Part shown: positions 25,315 through 34,409 of the stretch, piece after piece
Layout of the letters: each line of letters begins with the position of its first letter
How positions within the stretch are numbered: the stretch's first letter is position 1
Assembly: GCF_034008315.1 (NCBI RefSeq)
Contig: NZ_CP125377.1
Span: 2,554,001-2,618,000 of the forward strand
DNA: 64,000 nucleotides
Direction of reading: 5' to 3'
From: Pseudomonas sp. P8_241
Lineage (GTDB): Bacteria; Pseudomonadota; Gammaproteobacteria; Pseudomonadales; Pseudomonadaceae
Translations under genes and position numbers: made by a program
The notes under the pieces: model-generated
Seen by the model: the letters and a program-made list of their open reading frames with translations, nothing else
Told to the model about the DNA's origin: nothing
Database searches by the model: none

Positions 25315-26075
25315 TGAAAAAACTGTTGGTCATCGGCATCGGGGCCGGCAATCCGGACTACATCACGATACAAGCCGTGAAGGCGTTGAATCGAGTCGAT
25401 GTGTTTTTTCTGATGGAGAAGGGCGAGAGCAAAAGCCAGCTGATCGAATGGCGCCGCGAGATCTGCGAGCGCTACATCAGCGACCGCGACTACCGTTTTG
25501 TAGAGGCCCACAGTCCGGAACGCGAACGTGGTGATGTGGACTACAAGGCCAGTGTCGACGATCTGAACCTGGCCAGGCAGCAAGCGTTTGTACGTCTGAT
25601 CAACGAGGAAATGGCGGACGGTCAGTGCGGCGGTTTTCTGGTCTGGGGCGACCCAGGGTTGTACGACAGCACTGTTCGTATCTTGCACACGCTTCTGGCG
25701 TCAGGTGCCTGCGAATTCGAATTCGAAGTGATCCCGGGTATCACCAGCGTCCAGGCACTCACGGCACAACACAAAGTGGCGCTGAACCAGATCGGCCGAT
25801 CCGTGGAAATCACCACGGGGCGGCGCCTGGCGGCAGGGCAGGTGAGTGATGCCGACAGCCTGGTGGTGATGCTGGATGCGCAGGATGCCTACCGTCAGGT
25901 GACGGATCAGGAGACAGACATTTACTGGGGTGCCTATCTGGGCACGCCGGATGAAATCCTGATCAGCGGCAAACTCAAGGATGTGGCAGATGAAATAGCG
26001 CGGGTGCGCAAGGTTGCGCGGCAGGCCAACGGCTGGATCATGGACACCTATCTGCTGCGCAAGCCCGAGCAATGA
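25314..26075 (+). CDS. cobF: Precorrin-6A synthase (deacetylating) CobF
   Basis: Methylates precorrin-5 at C-1 with loss of acetate in the aerobic cobalamin pathway, using SAM. The ATG at 25314 sits in a TGATG overlap with the preceding stop and has GAGGAG upstream (253 residues). The tetrapyrrole-methylase features are the N-terminal glycine loop VIGIGAGNPDYITIQAV, the WGDPGLYDSTVR segment and EVIPGITSVQALTA. Other cob genes are absent here, as is usual for cobF in pseudomonads. It converges on the next gene with a 13-bp gap. Confidence 0.93.
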   Translation: MKKLLVIGIGAGNPDYITIQAVKALNRVDVFFLMEKGESKSQLIEWRREICERYISDRDYRFVEAHSPERERGDVDYKASVDDLNLARQQAFVRLINEEMADGQCGGFLVWGDPGLYDSTVRILHTLLASGACEFEFEVIPGITSVQALTAQHKVALNQIGRSVEITTGRRLAAGQVSDADSLVVMLDAQDAYRQVTDQETDIYWGAYLGTPDEILISGKLKDVADEIARVRKVARQANGWIMDTYLLRKPEQ

Positions 26076-26088
26076 CCCCGGCTGCGCT

Positions 26089-27063
26089 TCACGATAGAAC
26101 GTTGCCCGCACGCCCGAATCGCTCCCGATACACTGACGGCGGTACACCCACCACGGAACGGAACGCCACCCGAAAACTTTCCACCGAGCGATAACCGCAG
26201 CGCTGGGCGATCTGCTCGGTGTTCTGATCGGTGCTTTCCAACAGCTCGCGGGCGCGCCCCAAGCGTTCGTGTTGCAACCAGGTCTTGGGCGATTGACCGC
26301 TGGCTTCAGTGAAACGGCGCAGGAAGGTGCGCTCGCTCATGGCCGCTTCACTGGCCAGTTCGCGCACTTCGAGCGGTTCGTGCAAGCGCTCCCGGGCCCA
26401 CTGCATGACGCGGGAAAGATCGCTGCGTGGTGTAGGACTGACCGGCATCGGAATGAATTGCGCCTGGCCACCGGTGCGTTGCGGCGACATCACCAGACGT
26501 CGTGCCACGGAGTTGGCCACTTGCGTGCCGAAATCCCGCGTCACCAGATGCAAGCACGCATCGATGCCCGCTGCGCTGCCGGCGGAGGTGATCAGTTGAC
26601 CCGCGTCGACATAGAGCACGTCCGGGTCCACCAGGATGTCGGGAAAGCGTTCGGCCAGTTCCGTGGTGTAGCGCCAATGCGTGGTGGCGCCATGCCCGTC
26701 GAGCAAGCCGGTGGCGGCGAGCACGAATACGCCGGAGCAAATCGACAGCAGTCGCGCACCCCGGGCATGGGCCTGGCGCAGGGCCGTGATCAGCTCCCCA
26801 GGCACCGCAGCGCGGCGGTCGCGCCAGCCGGGAATGATAATGGTCCGGGCTTGTGCGAGCAGTTCCATGCCGCCATCGGCCAGCACCTGGATGCCGCCCA
26901 TGGCGCGCATCGGGCCTTGATCGACGGCGACGATGCGATGGGTGTACCAGGGGAACTCGAATTCCGGTCGTGCCAGGCCGAAGATCTCCACGGCGATGCC
27001 GAACTCGAAAGTGCAGAGGCCGTCGTAGGCCAGAATCGCGACCAGTCCTGGGTTGGATTGCAT
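26089..27063 (-). CDS. GlxA-type AraC regulator with DJ-1/PfpI domain
   Basis: From ATG 27063 the protein has 324 residues: an N-terminal DJ-1/PfpI (class I glutamine amidotransferase-like) domain (about 5-175; SICSGVFVLAATGLLDG includes the nucleophile-elbow Cys) and a C-terminal AraC HTH (about 220-315, RTFLRRFTEASGQSPKTWLQ and YRSVESFRVAFRSVVG). Such regulators often control an adjacent divergent gene, here the rhodanese at 27165 about 100 bp away. The ligand is unknown. Confidence 0.92.
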   Translation of the reverse strand: MQSNPGLVAILAYDGLCTFEFGIAVEIFGLARPEFEFPWYTHRIVAVDQGPMRAMGGIQVLADGGMELLAQARTIIIPGWRDRRAAVPGELITALRQAHARGARLLSICSGVFVLAATGLLDGHGATTHWRYTTELAERFPDILVDPDVLYVDAGQLITSAGSAAGIDACLHLVTRDFGTQVANSVARRLVMSPQRTGGQAQFIPMPVSPTPRSDLSRVMQWARERLHEPLEVRELASEAAMSERTFLRRFTEASGQSPKTWLQHERLGRARELLESTDQNTEQIAQRCGYRSVESFRVAFRSVVGVPPSVYRERFGRAGNVLS

Positions 27064-27164
27064 TTGGCGGAAAACTCCCGATGAGTGTCTCGTGCGCCAC
27101 TGTAGCGGCAAGAGGCGCACGGATAAAGTCTTCTCACACCTATCGATACTTTGGAGTACAGCCT

Positions 27165-27599
27165 ATGACCAGTCTGGTTCGCGACATTCCCGCCGCCCCA
27201 TCGGCCATTGCCTTGATGCATTTCAGCAACCGTCTGACCTTCGAAACCGATTGTTCCGACGTCTACGCCAGCCAGCAGCAGGGTGAAATCGATTTCATTC
27301 TGGTGGATGTGCGCGGGCCGCTCGCGTTCGAGCGTGGTCATGTGCCAGGGGCGATCAATATTCCGGGACGCCTGCTCACTGCCGAGGGGTTGGCGAGTTA
27401 TCCGAAAAACAGCCTGTTCGTGGTTTATTGCGCCGGGCCTCATTGCAACGGTGCCAACAAGGCTGCGGTGAAACTGGCGGCCCTGGGTTATCCGGTCAAG
27501 GAGATGATCGGCGGCGTAACGGGATGGCTGGATGAGGGGTTTGAACTGAATACCGATATGCTGAAATCATCCGGTGCTGCAATCGGTTGCGAATGTTGA
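27165..27599 (+). CDS. Rhodanese-like sulfurtransferase
   Basis: A 144-residue single rhodanese domain starting at ATG 27165 with GGAG 8 bp upstream; longer in-frame readings run back over the GlxA-type gene. Visible are the CH2A-like segment FILVDVRGPLAFERGHVPGAINIP and the active-site loop VVYCAGPHCNGANKAA, with the catalytic Cys at the start of CAGPHC. It could transfer sulfane sulfur. Its divergent pairing with a GlxA-type regulator recurs in pseudomonads and suggests direct control. Confidence 0.9.
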   Translation: MTSLVRDIPAAPSAIALMHFSNRLTFETDCSDVYASQQQGEIDFILVDVRGPLAFERGHVPGAINIPGRLLTAEGLASYPKNSLFVVYCAGPHCNGANKAAVKLAALGYPVKEMIGGVTGWLDEGFELNTDMLKSSGAAIGCEC

Positions 27600-27610
27600 T
27601 CTGAAAATGC

Positions 27611-27702
27611 CATGTGGCGAGGGGTCTTGCTCTCGTCCGGCTGCGTAGCAGGCGCTTTCTGGGGCCGCTGCGCAACCCAACGGGAGCAAGCTCCCTCGCC
27701 AA
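27611..27702. repeat. REP doublet of a second sequence type (GTGGCGAGGG...CCCTCGCC)
   Basis: GTGGCGAGGGGTCTTGCTCTCG on the left faces GGGAGCAAGCTCCCTCGCCA on the right, with further inner complementarity (GGCTGCGTAGCAGGCGC / GGCCGCTGCGCAACCC). This differs from the GTAGGAGC family found elsewhere in the window. The remainder of the gap up to 27865 shows only the promoter region of the binding-protein gene. Confidence 0.7.
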
Positions 27703-27864
27703 AAAATACTGTTCTCATCTCTATAACTTTTTGTCGCTTCAACACAATTTACCCTCCCGTTGCCACTCTAGACTGCCGGCCACTTCGGTTTTCGCCCACA
27801 AGGCGATGACCGAATGCTGCCAATCGAAGCTGCCAATAAAAGTCTCCGCACACGGGAGTTATAA

Positions 27865-28644
27865 ATGAAGAAGCTAGTGATGTTCGGTGCTCTGGCACTG
27901 TCGATGTTATCCCTGACCGCCGTGGCCGAAGACGCCAAGCCGATCCGCATCGGTATCGAAGCCGGTTACCCGCCATTCTCGATGAAAACCCCTGACGGCA
28001 AGCTCACCGGTTTCGACGTGGACATCGGTGATGCCCTGTGCGAGCAGATGAAAGTGAAATGCACGTGGGTCGAGCAAGAGTTCGATGGCCTGATCCCGGC
28101 TCTGAAGGTCAAGAAAATCGACGCGATCCTGTCGTCCATGACCATCACTGACGACCGCAAGAAAAACGTCGATTTCACCATCAAGTACTACCACACTCCG
28201 GCTCGCTTCGTGATGAAGGAAGGCTCCGACGTCAAGGACCCGCTGACCGAACTCAAGGGCAAGAAAGTCGGCGTGTTGCGCGCCAGTACCCATGACCGCT
28301 TCGCCACCGAGGTACTGCAACCGGCCGCAATTGTTCTGGTGCGTTACGGCTCCCAGCAGGAAGCCAACCTGGATATGGTTTCAGGCCGCATTGACGCGCT
28401 GCTGGCCGACTCGGTCAACCTGGACGACGGTTTCCTGAAAACCGACGCCGGTAAAGGTTTCGCCTTCGTGGGTCCTGAGTACAACGATCCGAAATACTTC
28501 GGTGGCGGTGCCGGTATTGCCGTGCGCAAGGGCGATACCGCCCTGGCCGAGCAATTCAACACCGCGATCAGCGAAATCCGCGCCAACGGCAAGTACAAGC
28601 AAGTGCAGGACAAGTACTTCAAGTTTGACGTTTACGGCGAGTAA
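27865..28644 (+). CDS. Periplasmic basic amino-acid binding protein (ArgT/HisJ/AotJ type)
   Basis: Captures arginine, ornithine, lysine or histidine for an ABC importer. The 259-residue protein has a signal peptide (1-21, [10 protein letters not shown]) and SBP_bac_3 features: [59 protein letters not shown]. The matching permease and ATPase genes are absent; instead an AotO-like hydrolase gene follows, as aotO accompanies the aot transport genes in P. aeruginosa. A strong terminator separates the two, so it may be an extra receptor for a permease encoded elsewhere. Confidence 0.92.
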   Translation: MKKLVMFGALALSMLSLTAVAEDAKPIRIGIEAGYPPFSMKTPDGKLTGFDVDIGDALCEQMKVKCTWVEQEFDGLIPALKVKKIDAILSSMTITDDRKKNVDFTIKYYHTPARFVMKEGSDVKDPLTELKGKKVGVLRASTHDRFATEVLQPAAIVLVRYGSQQEANLDMVSGRIDALLADSVNLDDGFLKTDAGKGFAFVGPEYNDPKYFGGGAGIAVRKGDTALAEQFNTAISEIRANGKYKQVQDKYFKFDVYGE

Positions 28645-28662
28645 TCCGGCCGTCCAGAAAAG

Positions 28663-28694
28663 TGGCAACCGTTGACGCGGTTGCCATTTTTTTT
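28663..28694 (+). terminator. Rho-independent terminator after the binding-protein gene
   Basis: TGGCAACCG (28663-28671) pairs with CGGTTGCCA (28678-28686) over a 6-nt loop, followed by eight T. It lies 18 bp after the stop codon. Confidence 0.92.
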
Positions 28695-28731
28695 GTGTTC
28701 ATGATTTATCCTGCCCATACATTTCCAACCG

Positions 28732-28820
28732 GTAGGAGCTGGCTTGCCAGCGAAAGCGATCTGACAGTCACATCCTTTTTGAAGGTGCCGTCGTCTTCGC
28801 TGGCAAGCCAGCTCCTACAG
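28732..28820. repeat. REPIN directly upstream of the AotO-like gene
   Basis: GTAGGAGCTGGCTTGCCAGCGAA faces TTCGCTGGCAAGCCAGCTCCTAC. Immediately after the right arm the sequence reads GTTTTGTAGGAGTTCGCA before the ATG, so a REP-like TAGGAG serves as the ribosome binding site of the next gene. Confidence 0.85.
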
Positions 28821-28838
28821 GTTTTGTAGGAGTTCGCA

Positions 28839-29951
28839 ATGCAACGTATCGACCACACATTGCCCTGGAGCCACCTGGGCAGCGAGCGCACCCTGAGTGT
28901 GTTCCGTTACGGCGCGGGCACGCGCAAGGTGTACATCCAGGCCAGCCTGCACGCCGATGAGTTGCCCGGTATGCGCACCGCTTGGGAACTGAAAAAACGC
29001 CTGGGCGAACTTGAAAGCCGCGGCCTGTTGAATGCGCTGATCGAACTGGTACCAGTGGCCAACCCCATCGGCCTCGACCAGCATTTGCAAGGCAGCCACA
29101 TGGGCCGATTCGAACTGGGCAGCGGCAAGAACTTCAACCGTTCGTTCGTCGAGCTCAGCGCACCGGTCGCCGAGTTGATCGGTGATCGCCTGGGTACCGA
29201 TGCCCAAGCCAACATCGCCCTGATTCGCCAGACCATGGGACAGGTTCTCGACGGTTTGCCGGCTGCGGCGTCGCAGCTTGAAGCAATGCACCGTCTGTTG
29301 CTGCGCCACGCTTGCGATGCCGACATCACCCTGGATTTGCATTGTGATTTCGAGGCAGCGATTCACCTTTACGCATTGCCGCAACATTGGCCACAGTGGC
29401 AATCCTTGGCGGCGCGCTTGAAGGCCGGGGTCGCGTTGCTTTGTGAAGATTCCGGCGGCAGCTCTTTCGACGAGTCGTGTTCCTCGCCATGGCTGCGCCT
29501 GGCCAGAGCCTTTCCCGAAGCAGCGATTGCGCCCGCCAACCTCGCCACCACCCTGGAGCTCGGCAGCATGGGCGACACCCGGGTCGATCAGGCCCAGGCC
29601 AACTGCGAAGCGATTCTGGGGTTTTTGGCTGAGCAAGGTTGCATCAACGGCACTTGGCCGGCGGCACCGAGCGAGTGCTGCGAAGGCATGCCGTTTGAAG
29701 GCACCCAATACCTGTTCGCACCGCACCATGGCGTGGTCAGTTTCTTGCGCGAAGCCGGCGAGTGGGTCGAGAAGGGCGATGCGTTGTTTGAAGTGGTCGA
29801 CCCGTTAAGTGACAAGGTCACCACCGTGAACGCCGGCACCAGTGGTGTGCTGTTTGCCATTGACCGTGGTCGCTACACCCAGCCAGGCACGTGGCAGGCG
29901 AAGGTTGCCGGGCGGGAGCCGATTCGGGCGGGCAAGTTGATCAACGACTGA
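28839..29951 (+). CDS. Succinylglutamate desuccinylase/aspartoacylase-family hydrolase (AotO-like)
   Basis: A 370-residue M14-type zinc amidohydrolase homologue. The metal-binding HxxE appears in ASLHADELPG (about residues 34-43), and further features are GKNFNRSFVEL, the LDLHCDF segment with the third metal-binding His, and a C-terminal beta domain with a biotinyl/HlyD-like EKGDALFEVVDPLSD. The start at 28839 has TAGGAG upstream. It probably removes an acyl group from an N-acyl amino acid; the exact substrate is open. Context with the basic amino-acid receptor fits AotO. Confidence 0.87.
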   Translation: MQRIDHTLPWSHLGSERTLSVFRYGAGTRKVYIQASLHADELPGMRTAWELKKRLGELESRGLLNALIELVPVANPIGLDQHLQGSHMGRFELGSGKNFNRSFVELSAPVAELIGDRLGTDAQANIALIRQTMGQVLDGLPAAASQLEAMHRLLLRHACDADITLDLHCDFEAAIHLYALPQHWPQWQSLAARLKAGVALLCEDSGGSSFDESCSSPWLRLARAFPEAAIAPANLATTLELGSMGDTRVDQAQANCEAILGFLAEQGCINGTWPAAPSECCEGMPFEGTQYLFAPHHGVVSFLREAGEWVEKGDALFEVVDPLSDKVTTVNAGTSGVLFAIDRGRYTQPGTWQAKVAGREPIRAGKLIND

Positions 29952-30028
29952 CTCAACTCTCCTACAGGCATAGATGATCAGAGATGTTAGGCTCTTCCCC
30001 GAATCCTGCGCTCTGTGAAGGAAGATTT

Positions 30029-30745
30029 ATGCTGAAGATGCTCGCTCTGCTCACGCTCCTGACGTCCACCGCCGTCCACGCTCAAGCCCCGCTGCAAACC
30101 GATCTGCCGCTCAAATACGTGGCGCAGGCCAACGCTGAATCGAACCATCAACCGCTGGTGATTTTTCTCCACGGTTACGGCAGTAACGAGCAGGACCTGT
30201 TCGGCATCAAAGATGATTTACCTGCGCAATACAACTATCTTTCCGTGCGGGCACCGATGGTGATGGAAGCGGGCAGCTATCAGTGGTTTCGCAAGAAGGG
30301 CGAAGGTGCCTACAACGGTGAGACGGATGATCTGAAGGCCAGTGGTCAGGTGCTGCTGGATTTCATCGCACAGGCTGCGAAGAAATATCACACGGAGCCG
30401 GAGAAAGTATTCCTGGTGGGTTTCAGCCAGGGCGCAATCATGTCCTACGAAGTGGCGTTGCGACATCCGCAGGCGCTCGGCGGGATTGCAGCGTTGAGCG
30501 GGCGGATTCTGCCGGTGCTCAAGTCCGAGCTAAAGCCCGATGAAAAGCGCCAGTCGCTGGCGATTTTCATCGGTCATGGCGAGCAGGACACACGCCTGCC
30601 CTTCAGTGATGGCACCGAGGCTAACAGTCTGTTGCAGAGCGTGTCGCTCGAACCCGAGTTCCACGCTTATCCCGGTCTCGGGCATAGCATCAGTGCCGCA
30701 GAAGTACAGGATTTGAGCGCTTGGTTGCAGCGCCTCAACCCGTAA
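30029..30745 (+). CDS. Exported carboxylesterase/phospholipase, alpha/beta hydrolase
   Basis: From ATG 30029 (GAAGGAAG upstream) the protein has 238 residues, with a signal peptide (1-20, TSTAVHAQA). It belongs to the YpfH/EstB-like serine esterases: HGYGSNEQDLFGI near the oxyanion hole, GFSQGA nucleophile (about Ser 135), the Asp within GHGEQDTRLP and His in YPGLGHSIS. It probably cleaves short-chain esters in the periplasm. It converges with the next gene, whose stop is 4 bp away. Confidence 0.9.
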   Translation: MLKMLALLTLLTSTAVHAQAPLQTDLPLKYVAQANAESNHQPLVIFLHGYGSNEQDLFGIKDDLPAQYNYLSVRAPMVMEAGSYQWFRKKGEGAYNGETDDLKASGQVLLDFIAQAAKKYHTEPEKVFLVGFSQGAIMSYEVALRHPQALGGIAALSGRILPVLKSELKPDEKRQSLAIFIGHGEQDTRLPFSDGTEANSLLQSVSLEPEFHAYPGLGHSISAAEVQDLSAWLQRLNP

Positions 30746-30748
30746 ATC

Positions 30749-31315
30749 CTATTTGCCGCTGACGATCTGTTTGATCAGGGTTTCATGCGCCGCCATGTCG
30801 CCGGGGCGAGAGATCACCTGAATCACCGCCATGCGGTTGCCGGACGCCGCCATCAGGGTTGTGCTCAGGGTCAGGCCGCCACCCTGGGTGGCGGTGCCGT
30901 CGACCTGGCGCAGGCCCAGCCCGGTTTTTTGGGTCAGGCTTTTCTCGCTGAGTTTGTTGTAGTCCGGCAGGGCCTTGTGTTGTGCCGTGTCGAAATCGGC
31001 CGCCGTGCCGTCGAGAAACGCTCCGTCGTTGTCTTTGACGCTGACACCTTCGGGCAGGCTGTTTTCAGCAGCGATGACCACGGTCTTGGTGGTCTCGTTG
31101 CTGTACATCGTGCCGCTCGCGCCGTTCGGACTGGCCGGCAACGGGTTGGCGATGAAGCCCTTCGGCAGGTTGAATACAAACTTGCCACTGAGCATCGAAA
31201 CTTTCTGCGCTGGGGCATCACTGGACGCGGCTTTTGCGGCCTGCGCATTCAAAGCCCCCAGGCTCGCCGCTGTTGCCAGCAACAGGATCAGGGCTTTTTT
31301 GGTGAACAGTGACAT
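30749..31315 (-). CDS. Conserved periplasmic protein of pseudomonads, function unknown
   Basis: A 188-residue protein starting at ATG 31315 behind GGAGAT. The signal peptide (about 1-26, LGALNAQA) is followed by a short Ala/Ser-rich linker and a domain with FVFNLPKGFIANPLPASP, ESLTQKTGLGLRQV-like strands and a C terminus HETLIKQIVSGK. No cysteines remain in the mature part and no catalytic motif is visible. It appears monocistronic. Confidence 0.8.
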   Translation of the reverse strand: MSLFTKKALILLLATAASLGALNAQAAKAASSDAPAQKVSMLSGKFVFNLPKGFIANPLPASPNGASGTMYSNETTKTVVIAAENSLPEGVSVKDNDGAFLDGTAADFDTAQHKALPDYNKLSEKSLTQKTGLGLRQVDGTATQGGGLTLSTTLMAASGNRMAVIQVISRPGDMAAHETLIKQIVSGK

Positions 31316-31424
31316 TGATATCTCCAGGGACGGTCGCGCGGTGGGGCGCGATCATCCCATGGGCACTGTCGATGACTCCAGCGTTGGCTAACCAGCGGTC
31401 GACATTTGCACTGCGACCCGTTGT

Positions 31425-32096
31425 TTACGCCTGATTCTGCGGGAACAGGTTGCGACGGGTTTCTTCGTCGAATTCGGCCTTGAGCACCAGTTGTTCTTTC
31501 AGGCCATGAGCACGCTGGGCGGCCGGGCGGGCGCTGATTTCATCGAACAGGCGTTTGACGTTTGGATACGCCGCCAGGCCGCTTTCTCCAAGGATGTAGG
31601 GCGCGTAGTTGGCCCAACCCCAGAGTGCCATGTCGGCGATGCTGTAAGTGTCACCGGCCAGGTAGGGATGGTCCGCCAGACGCTGATCAAGCACGCGATA
31701 GTGGCGTTCGACTTCCTTGAGGTAACGGTTTTTTGCGTACGGCAAGTCTTGCGGTGCGTGATGAAGAAAGTGCACAGCCTGACCCGAGAACGGCGACAAC
31801 CCAGTGGCGATGAACATCAACCACGACAGCAGTTCGGCATTTCCGGCAGCGGTGGTTGGCAGAAAGCGCTGATATTTTTGTGCCAGGTGCAACAGGATGG
31901 CCTGGGAATCAAAAACAGTGGCATCGCCGTCTACCAGTGCAGGCACCTTGGCGTTCGGGTTGATCGCCAGGAAGTCGGGTAAATGTTGCGAGCCCTTGAA
32001 GGTATCGACCCCAATCAATTCGTAGGGTATTTGCAGCTCTTCGAGCAGCAGGGCAACTTTCATCGGGTTTGGCGAAGGGTGGAAAAAGAATTTCAT
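31425..32096 (-). CDS. Glutathione S-transferase family protein
   Basis: A 223-residue cytosolic GST. The N-terminal thioredoxin-like domain (1-82) has FHPSPNPMKVALLLEELQIPYE, the cis-Pro in NAKVPALVD and the glutathione-gamma-glutamyl contact DSQAILLHLA. The C-terminal helical domain has the conserved SIADMALWGWANY motif. Its size and motifs are close to the YfcG/YghU-like nu-class enzymes. It stands alone; the substrate is not predictable. Confidence 0.92.
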   Translation of the reverse strand: MKFFFHPSPNPMKVALLLEELQIPYELIGVDTFKGSQHLPDFLAINPNAKVPALVDGDATVFDSQAILLHLAQKYQRFLPTTAAGNAELLSWLMFIATGLSPFSGQAVHFLHHAPQDLPYAKNRYLKEVERHYRVLDQRLADHPYLAGDTYSIADMALWGWANYAPYILGESGLAAYPNVKRLFDEISARPAAQRAHGLKEQLVLKAEFDEETRRNLFPQNQA

Positions 32097-32178
32097 GGTG
32101 TAGGCCTCAGTCGGTAGGGGTTTGAACTGAGGCTGATCTTGGGCGAAACCTGTTCGATTGACGTACGAGGTTTTTGTC

Positions 32179-32961
32179 CTACTCGTGCGAAATAATCGAA
32201 CGGGTTGCAGGAGGTTTTGCCAGCAGGCGTTTGGTCACCCCCAGCATGGCCACGGATACCGCGACGCCCACCACAAACGCATTCATCCCCATCTGCGGTA
32301 GCGTCAGGGCCAATACCAGGCAGAACGCGGCAAACGAGTACATTCCCGTGGCGGTGGCCCGCAACAACGCGGCGGTAAACGCCGGACCACGGGTTTGCTG
32401 GGAAAACACTGCCATCACGCTGCCCAACACCGGGAATACTGCGAGCAAGCCGCTCCAGCGGTCACCGACAGTGCTGGCCAGCAAGGTCACGAACAAGGTG
32501 AGCAGGGCGCCCGCGACCATCCGCAAAATCAGTTTGTCGGATTTGGGGGCCGGGCCGTTGATAACCGGTTGCACGGCGGGGAACAGGTACGGCGCTGCGA
32601 GCAGCGCGATGCCGGCGGCGCACACCGAAAACCCCAGGGACGCCGGGATCAGCGACAGCACGATTGCCACCCCAGCCCAGACCGACAGCGAAACCGTCAA
32701 CGCCAGCGGCCATCCCCCGCGTTGCGCGACCTGGGCGTAGGTCACGCAAAAGGCAATCATCGCGAACATGGCCGACAGCGCAGCCGTCGCCGATTGTGCA
32801 GCGAACACCTCGCCTTGTTCGATGGCAAGGAAAAACAGAATCGGCCCGACCACCACCGGCAATCCCGACAACCAGCCTGCCACGCTTGGCCCCCAACGCT
32901 TGCCGGCGAGCGAAATGAGCAGCAGGAATCCTGGAATCACCAGCAGTTTGAGGATCAACAC
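32179..32961 (-). CDS. Polytopic inner-membrane protein with GlpM-like segments
   Basis: About 260 residues with eight or nine TM segments. The first and second halves show a related AGWLSGLPVVVGP / SGLLAVFPVLGSV stretch, suggesting an internal duplication. A GTG at 32961 has GGAG at better spacing than the GTG at 32967, so the start is uncertain by two codons. It resembles the GlpM-type membrane proteins only loosely. No transport motif is evident and function is unknown. Confidence 0.75.
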   Translation of the reverse strand: MLILKLLVIPGFLLLISLAGKRWGPSVAGWLSGLPVVVGPILFFLAIEQGEVFAAQSATAALSAMFAMIAFCVTYAQVAQRGGWPLALTVSLSVWAGVAIVLSLIPASLGFSVCAAGIALLAAPYLFPAVQPVINGPAPKSDKLILRMVAGALLTLFVTLLASTVGDRWSGLLAVFPVLGSVMAVFSQQTRGPAFTAALLRATATGMYSFAAFCLVLALTLPQMGMNAFVVGVAVSVAMLGVTKRLLAKPPATRSIISHE

Positions 32962-33062
32962 GCGCACATCTCCGACTTGTGTGAGGTCGTAACGTTAACA
33001 TTGCGTCGGGTTGATTGCTCTACGGATTAAGTGGTTTTGTATACAAAGTAAGGTCCGGCCAT

Positions 33063-33088
33063 TGTAGGAGCGAGCCTGCTCGCGATGA
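33063..33088. repeat. Single REP half-element
   Basis: TTGTAGGAGCGAGCCTGCTCGCGATG occurs once without its partner arm, between the membrane-protein gene and the ato operon terminator. Confidence 0.65.
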
Positions 33089-33120
33089 CGATAAGGCGCT
33101 GCAACTGACAAAACGCAGGC

Positions 33121-33154
33121 AAAAAAAACCCGGTGCGACTTGCATCGCACCGGG
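33121..33154 (-). terminator. Rho-independent terminator of the ato operon
   Basis: On the minus strand, CCCGGTGCGA and TCGCACCGGG (33129-33138 with 33145-33154) form a perfect 10-bp stem with a 6-nt loop followed by eight T (33121-33128). It lies about 60 bp after the thiolase stop. Confidence 0.95.
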
Positions 33155-33216
33155 GGGTGTTGCCAGGCGGCGCGGTTCTTCGTGGGTCCCCGCGCCGTCT
33201 GATGAACGCTATTGGC

Positions 33217-34398
33217 TTACGCCCGTTCGAGCGCCAGTGCCACGCCTTGACCACCACCGATGCACAGGGTGGCGAGGCCTTTTTTGGCGTCGCGCTTGAT
33301 CATTTCATGCAGCAAGGTCACCAGCACGCGACAGCCCGAAGCACCGATCGGGTGACCGAGGGCGATGGCGCCGCCGTTGACGTTGACCTTGTTCAAGTCC
33401 CATTCCAGGTCCTTGGCCACGGCTAGCGATTGCGCGGCGAAGGCTTCGTTGGCTTCAACCAGCTCAAGCTGGTCGATGGACCAACCGGCCTTGTCCAGGC
33501 AACGGCGAGTCGCCGAAACCGGGCCGATGCCCATGATTGCCGGGTCCACGCCAGCGTTGGCATAGGCAGCAATTTTAGCCAGGACCGGCAGGCCGAGGGC
33601 CTTGGCTTTGTCGGCACTCATCAGGATTACGGCGGCGGCGCCGTCGTTCAGCGAGGAAGCGTTACCGGCAGTCACCGAGCCATCTTTCTTGAACGCGGCC
33701 TTGAGTTTGCCCAGGGATTGGGCGGTGGTGCCGGCCCGTGGCTGCTCATCGGTGGCGAAGGACAGCGGATCGCCCTTGCGTTGAGGAATCAGGATCGGGG
33801 TGATTTCATCAACGAAGCGCCCGGCTTCGATGGCGGCCACGGCTTTCTGCTGCGAGGCGGCGGCGAAGGCGTCCTGCTGCTCGCGCGTCAGGCTGTACTT
33901 CTCGGCCAGGTTCTCGGCGGTGATGCCCATGTGGTAATCGTTGAACGCATCCCACAGGCCGTCGCTGATCATGGTGTCGACGATTTGCGCGTGACCCATG
34001 CGCAGGCCAGTGCGGGCACCGGGCATGACGTAGTTGGACAGGCTCATGTTTTCCTGGCCGCCGGCGATGATCACTTCGGCGTCGCCGCAACGAATCGCCT
34101 GGGCGCCCAGGTGCAGGGCTTTGAGACCCGAACCGCAGACCTTGTTCAGTGTCATGGCTGGTACGGCGAAGGGCAGGCCCGCCTTGATCGAAGCCTGGCG
34201 CGCAGGGTTTTGCCCGGCGCCAGCGGTCAGTACCTGGCCCATGATCACTTCATCGACTTGCGCAGGGTCCAGGCCGGTCTGTGCGAGCAACTGACGGATC
34301 ACCGCAGCGCCCAGGTCAACCGCGGACACATTGGCCAGGGAACCCTGGAAACTGCCGATCGCGGTGCGCGTGGCAGCAACAATGACGACGTCTTGCAT
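33217..34398 (-). CDS. atoB: Acetyl-CoA acetyltransferase (thiolase) AtoB
   Basis: Thiolytically cleaves acetoacetyl-CoA to two acetyl-CoA, the last step of acetoacetate use. From ATG 34398 (GAGGAAA upstream) the protein has 393 residues. The catalytic nucleophile Cys88 lies in [14 protein letters not shown], the catalytic His in GHPIGASG and the second Cys in CIGGGQGVA. It follows the CoA-transferase B subunit gene by 11 bp, completing the atoDAB set, and ends at a strong terminator. Confidence 0.95.
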   Translation of the reverse strand: MQDVVIVAATRTAIGSFQGSLANVSAVDLGAAVIRQLLAQTGLDPAQVDEVIMGQVLTAGAGQNPARQASIKAGLPFAVPAMTLNKVCGSGLKALHLGAQAIRCGDAEVIIAGGQENMSLSNYVMPGARTGLRMGHAQIVDTMISDGLWDAFNDYHMGITAENLAEKYSLTREQQDAFAAASQQKAVAAIEAGRFVDEITPILIPQRKGDPLSFATDEQPRAGTTAQSLGKLKAAFKKDGSVTAGNASSLNDGAAAVILMSADKAKALGLPVLAKIAAYANAGVDPAIMGIGPVSATRRCLDKAGWSIDQLELVEANEAFAAQSLAVAKDLEWDLNKVNVNGGAIALGHPIGASGCRVLVTLLHEMIKRDAKKGLATLCIGGGQGVALALERA

Positions 34399-34409
34399 GG
34401 AAAATTTCC

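Noticed and set aside
27165..27599. Longer rhodanese reading starting at 26853
   Set aside because: The added 104 codons lie over the divergent GlxA-type gene and promoter; ATG 27165 has a proper ribosome binding site and the normal domain start.
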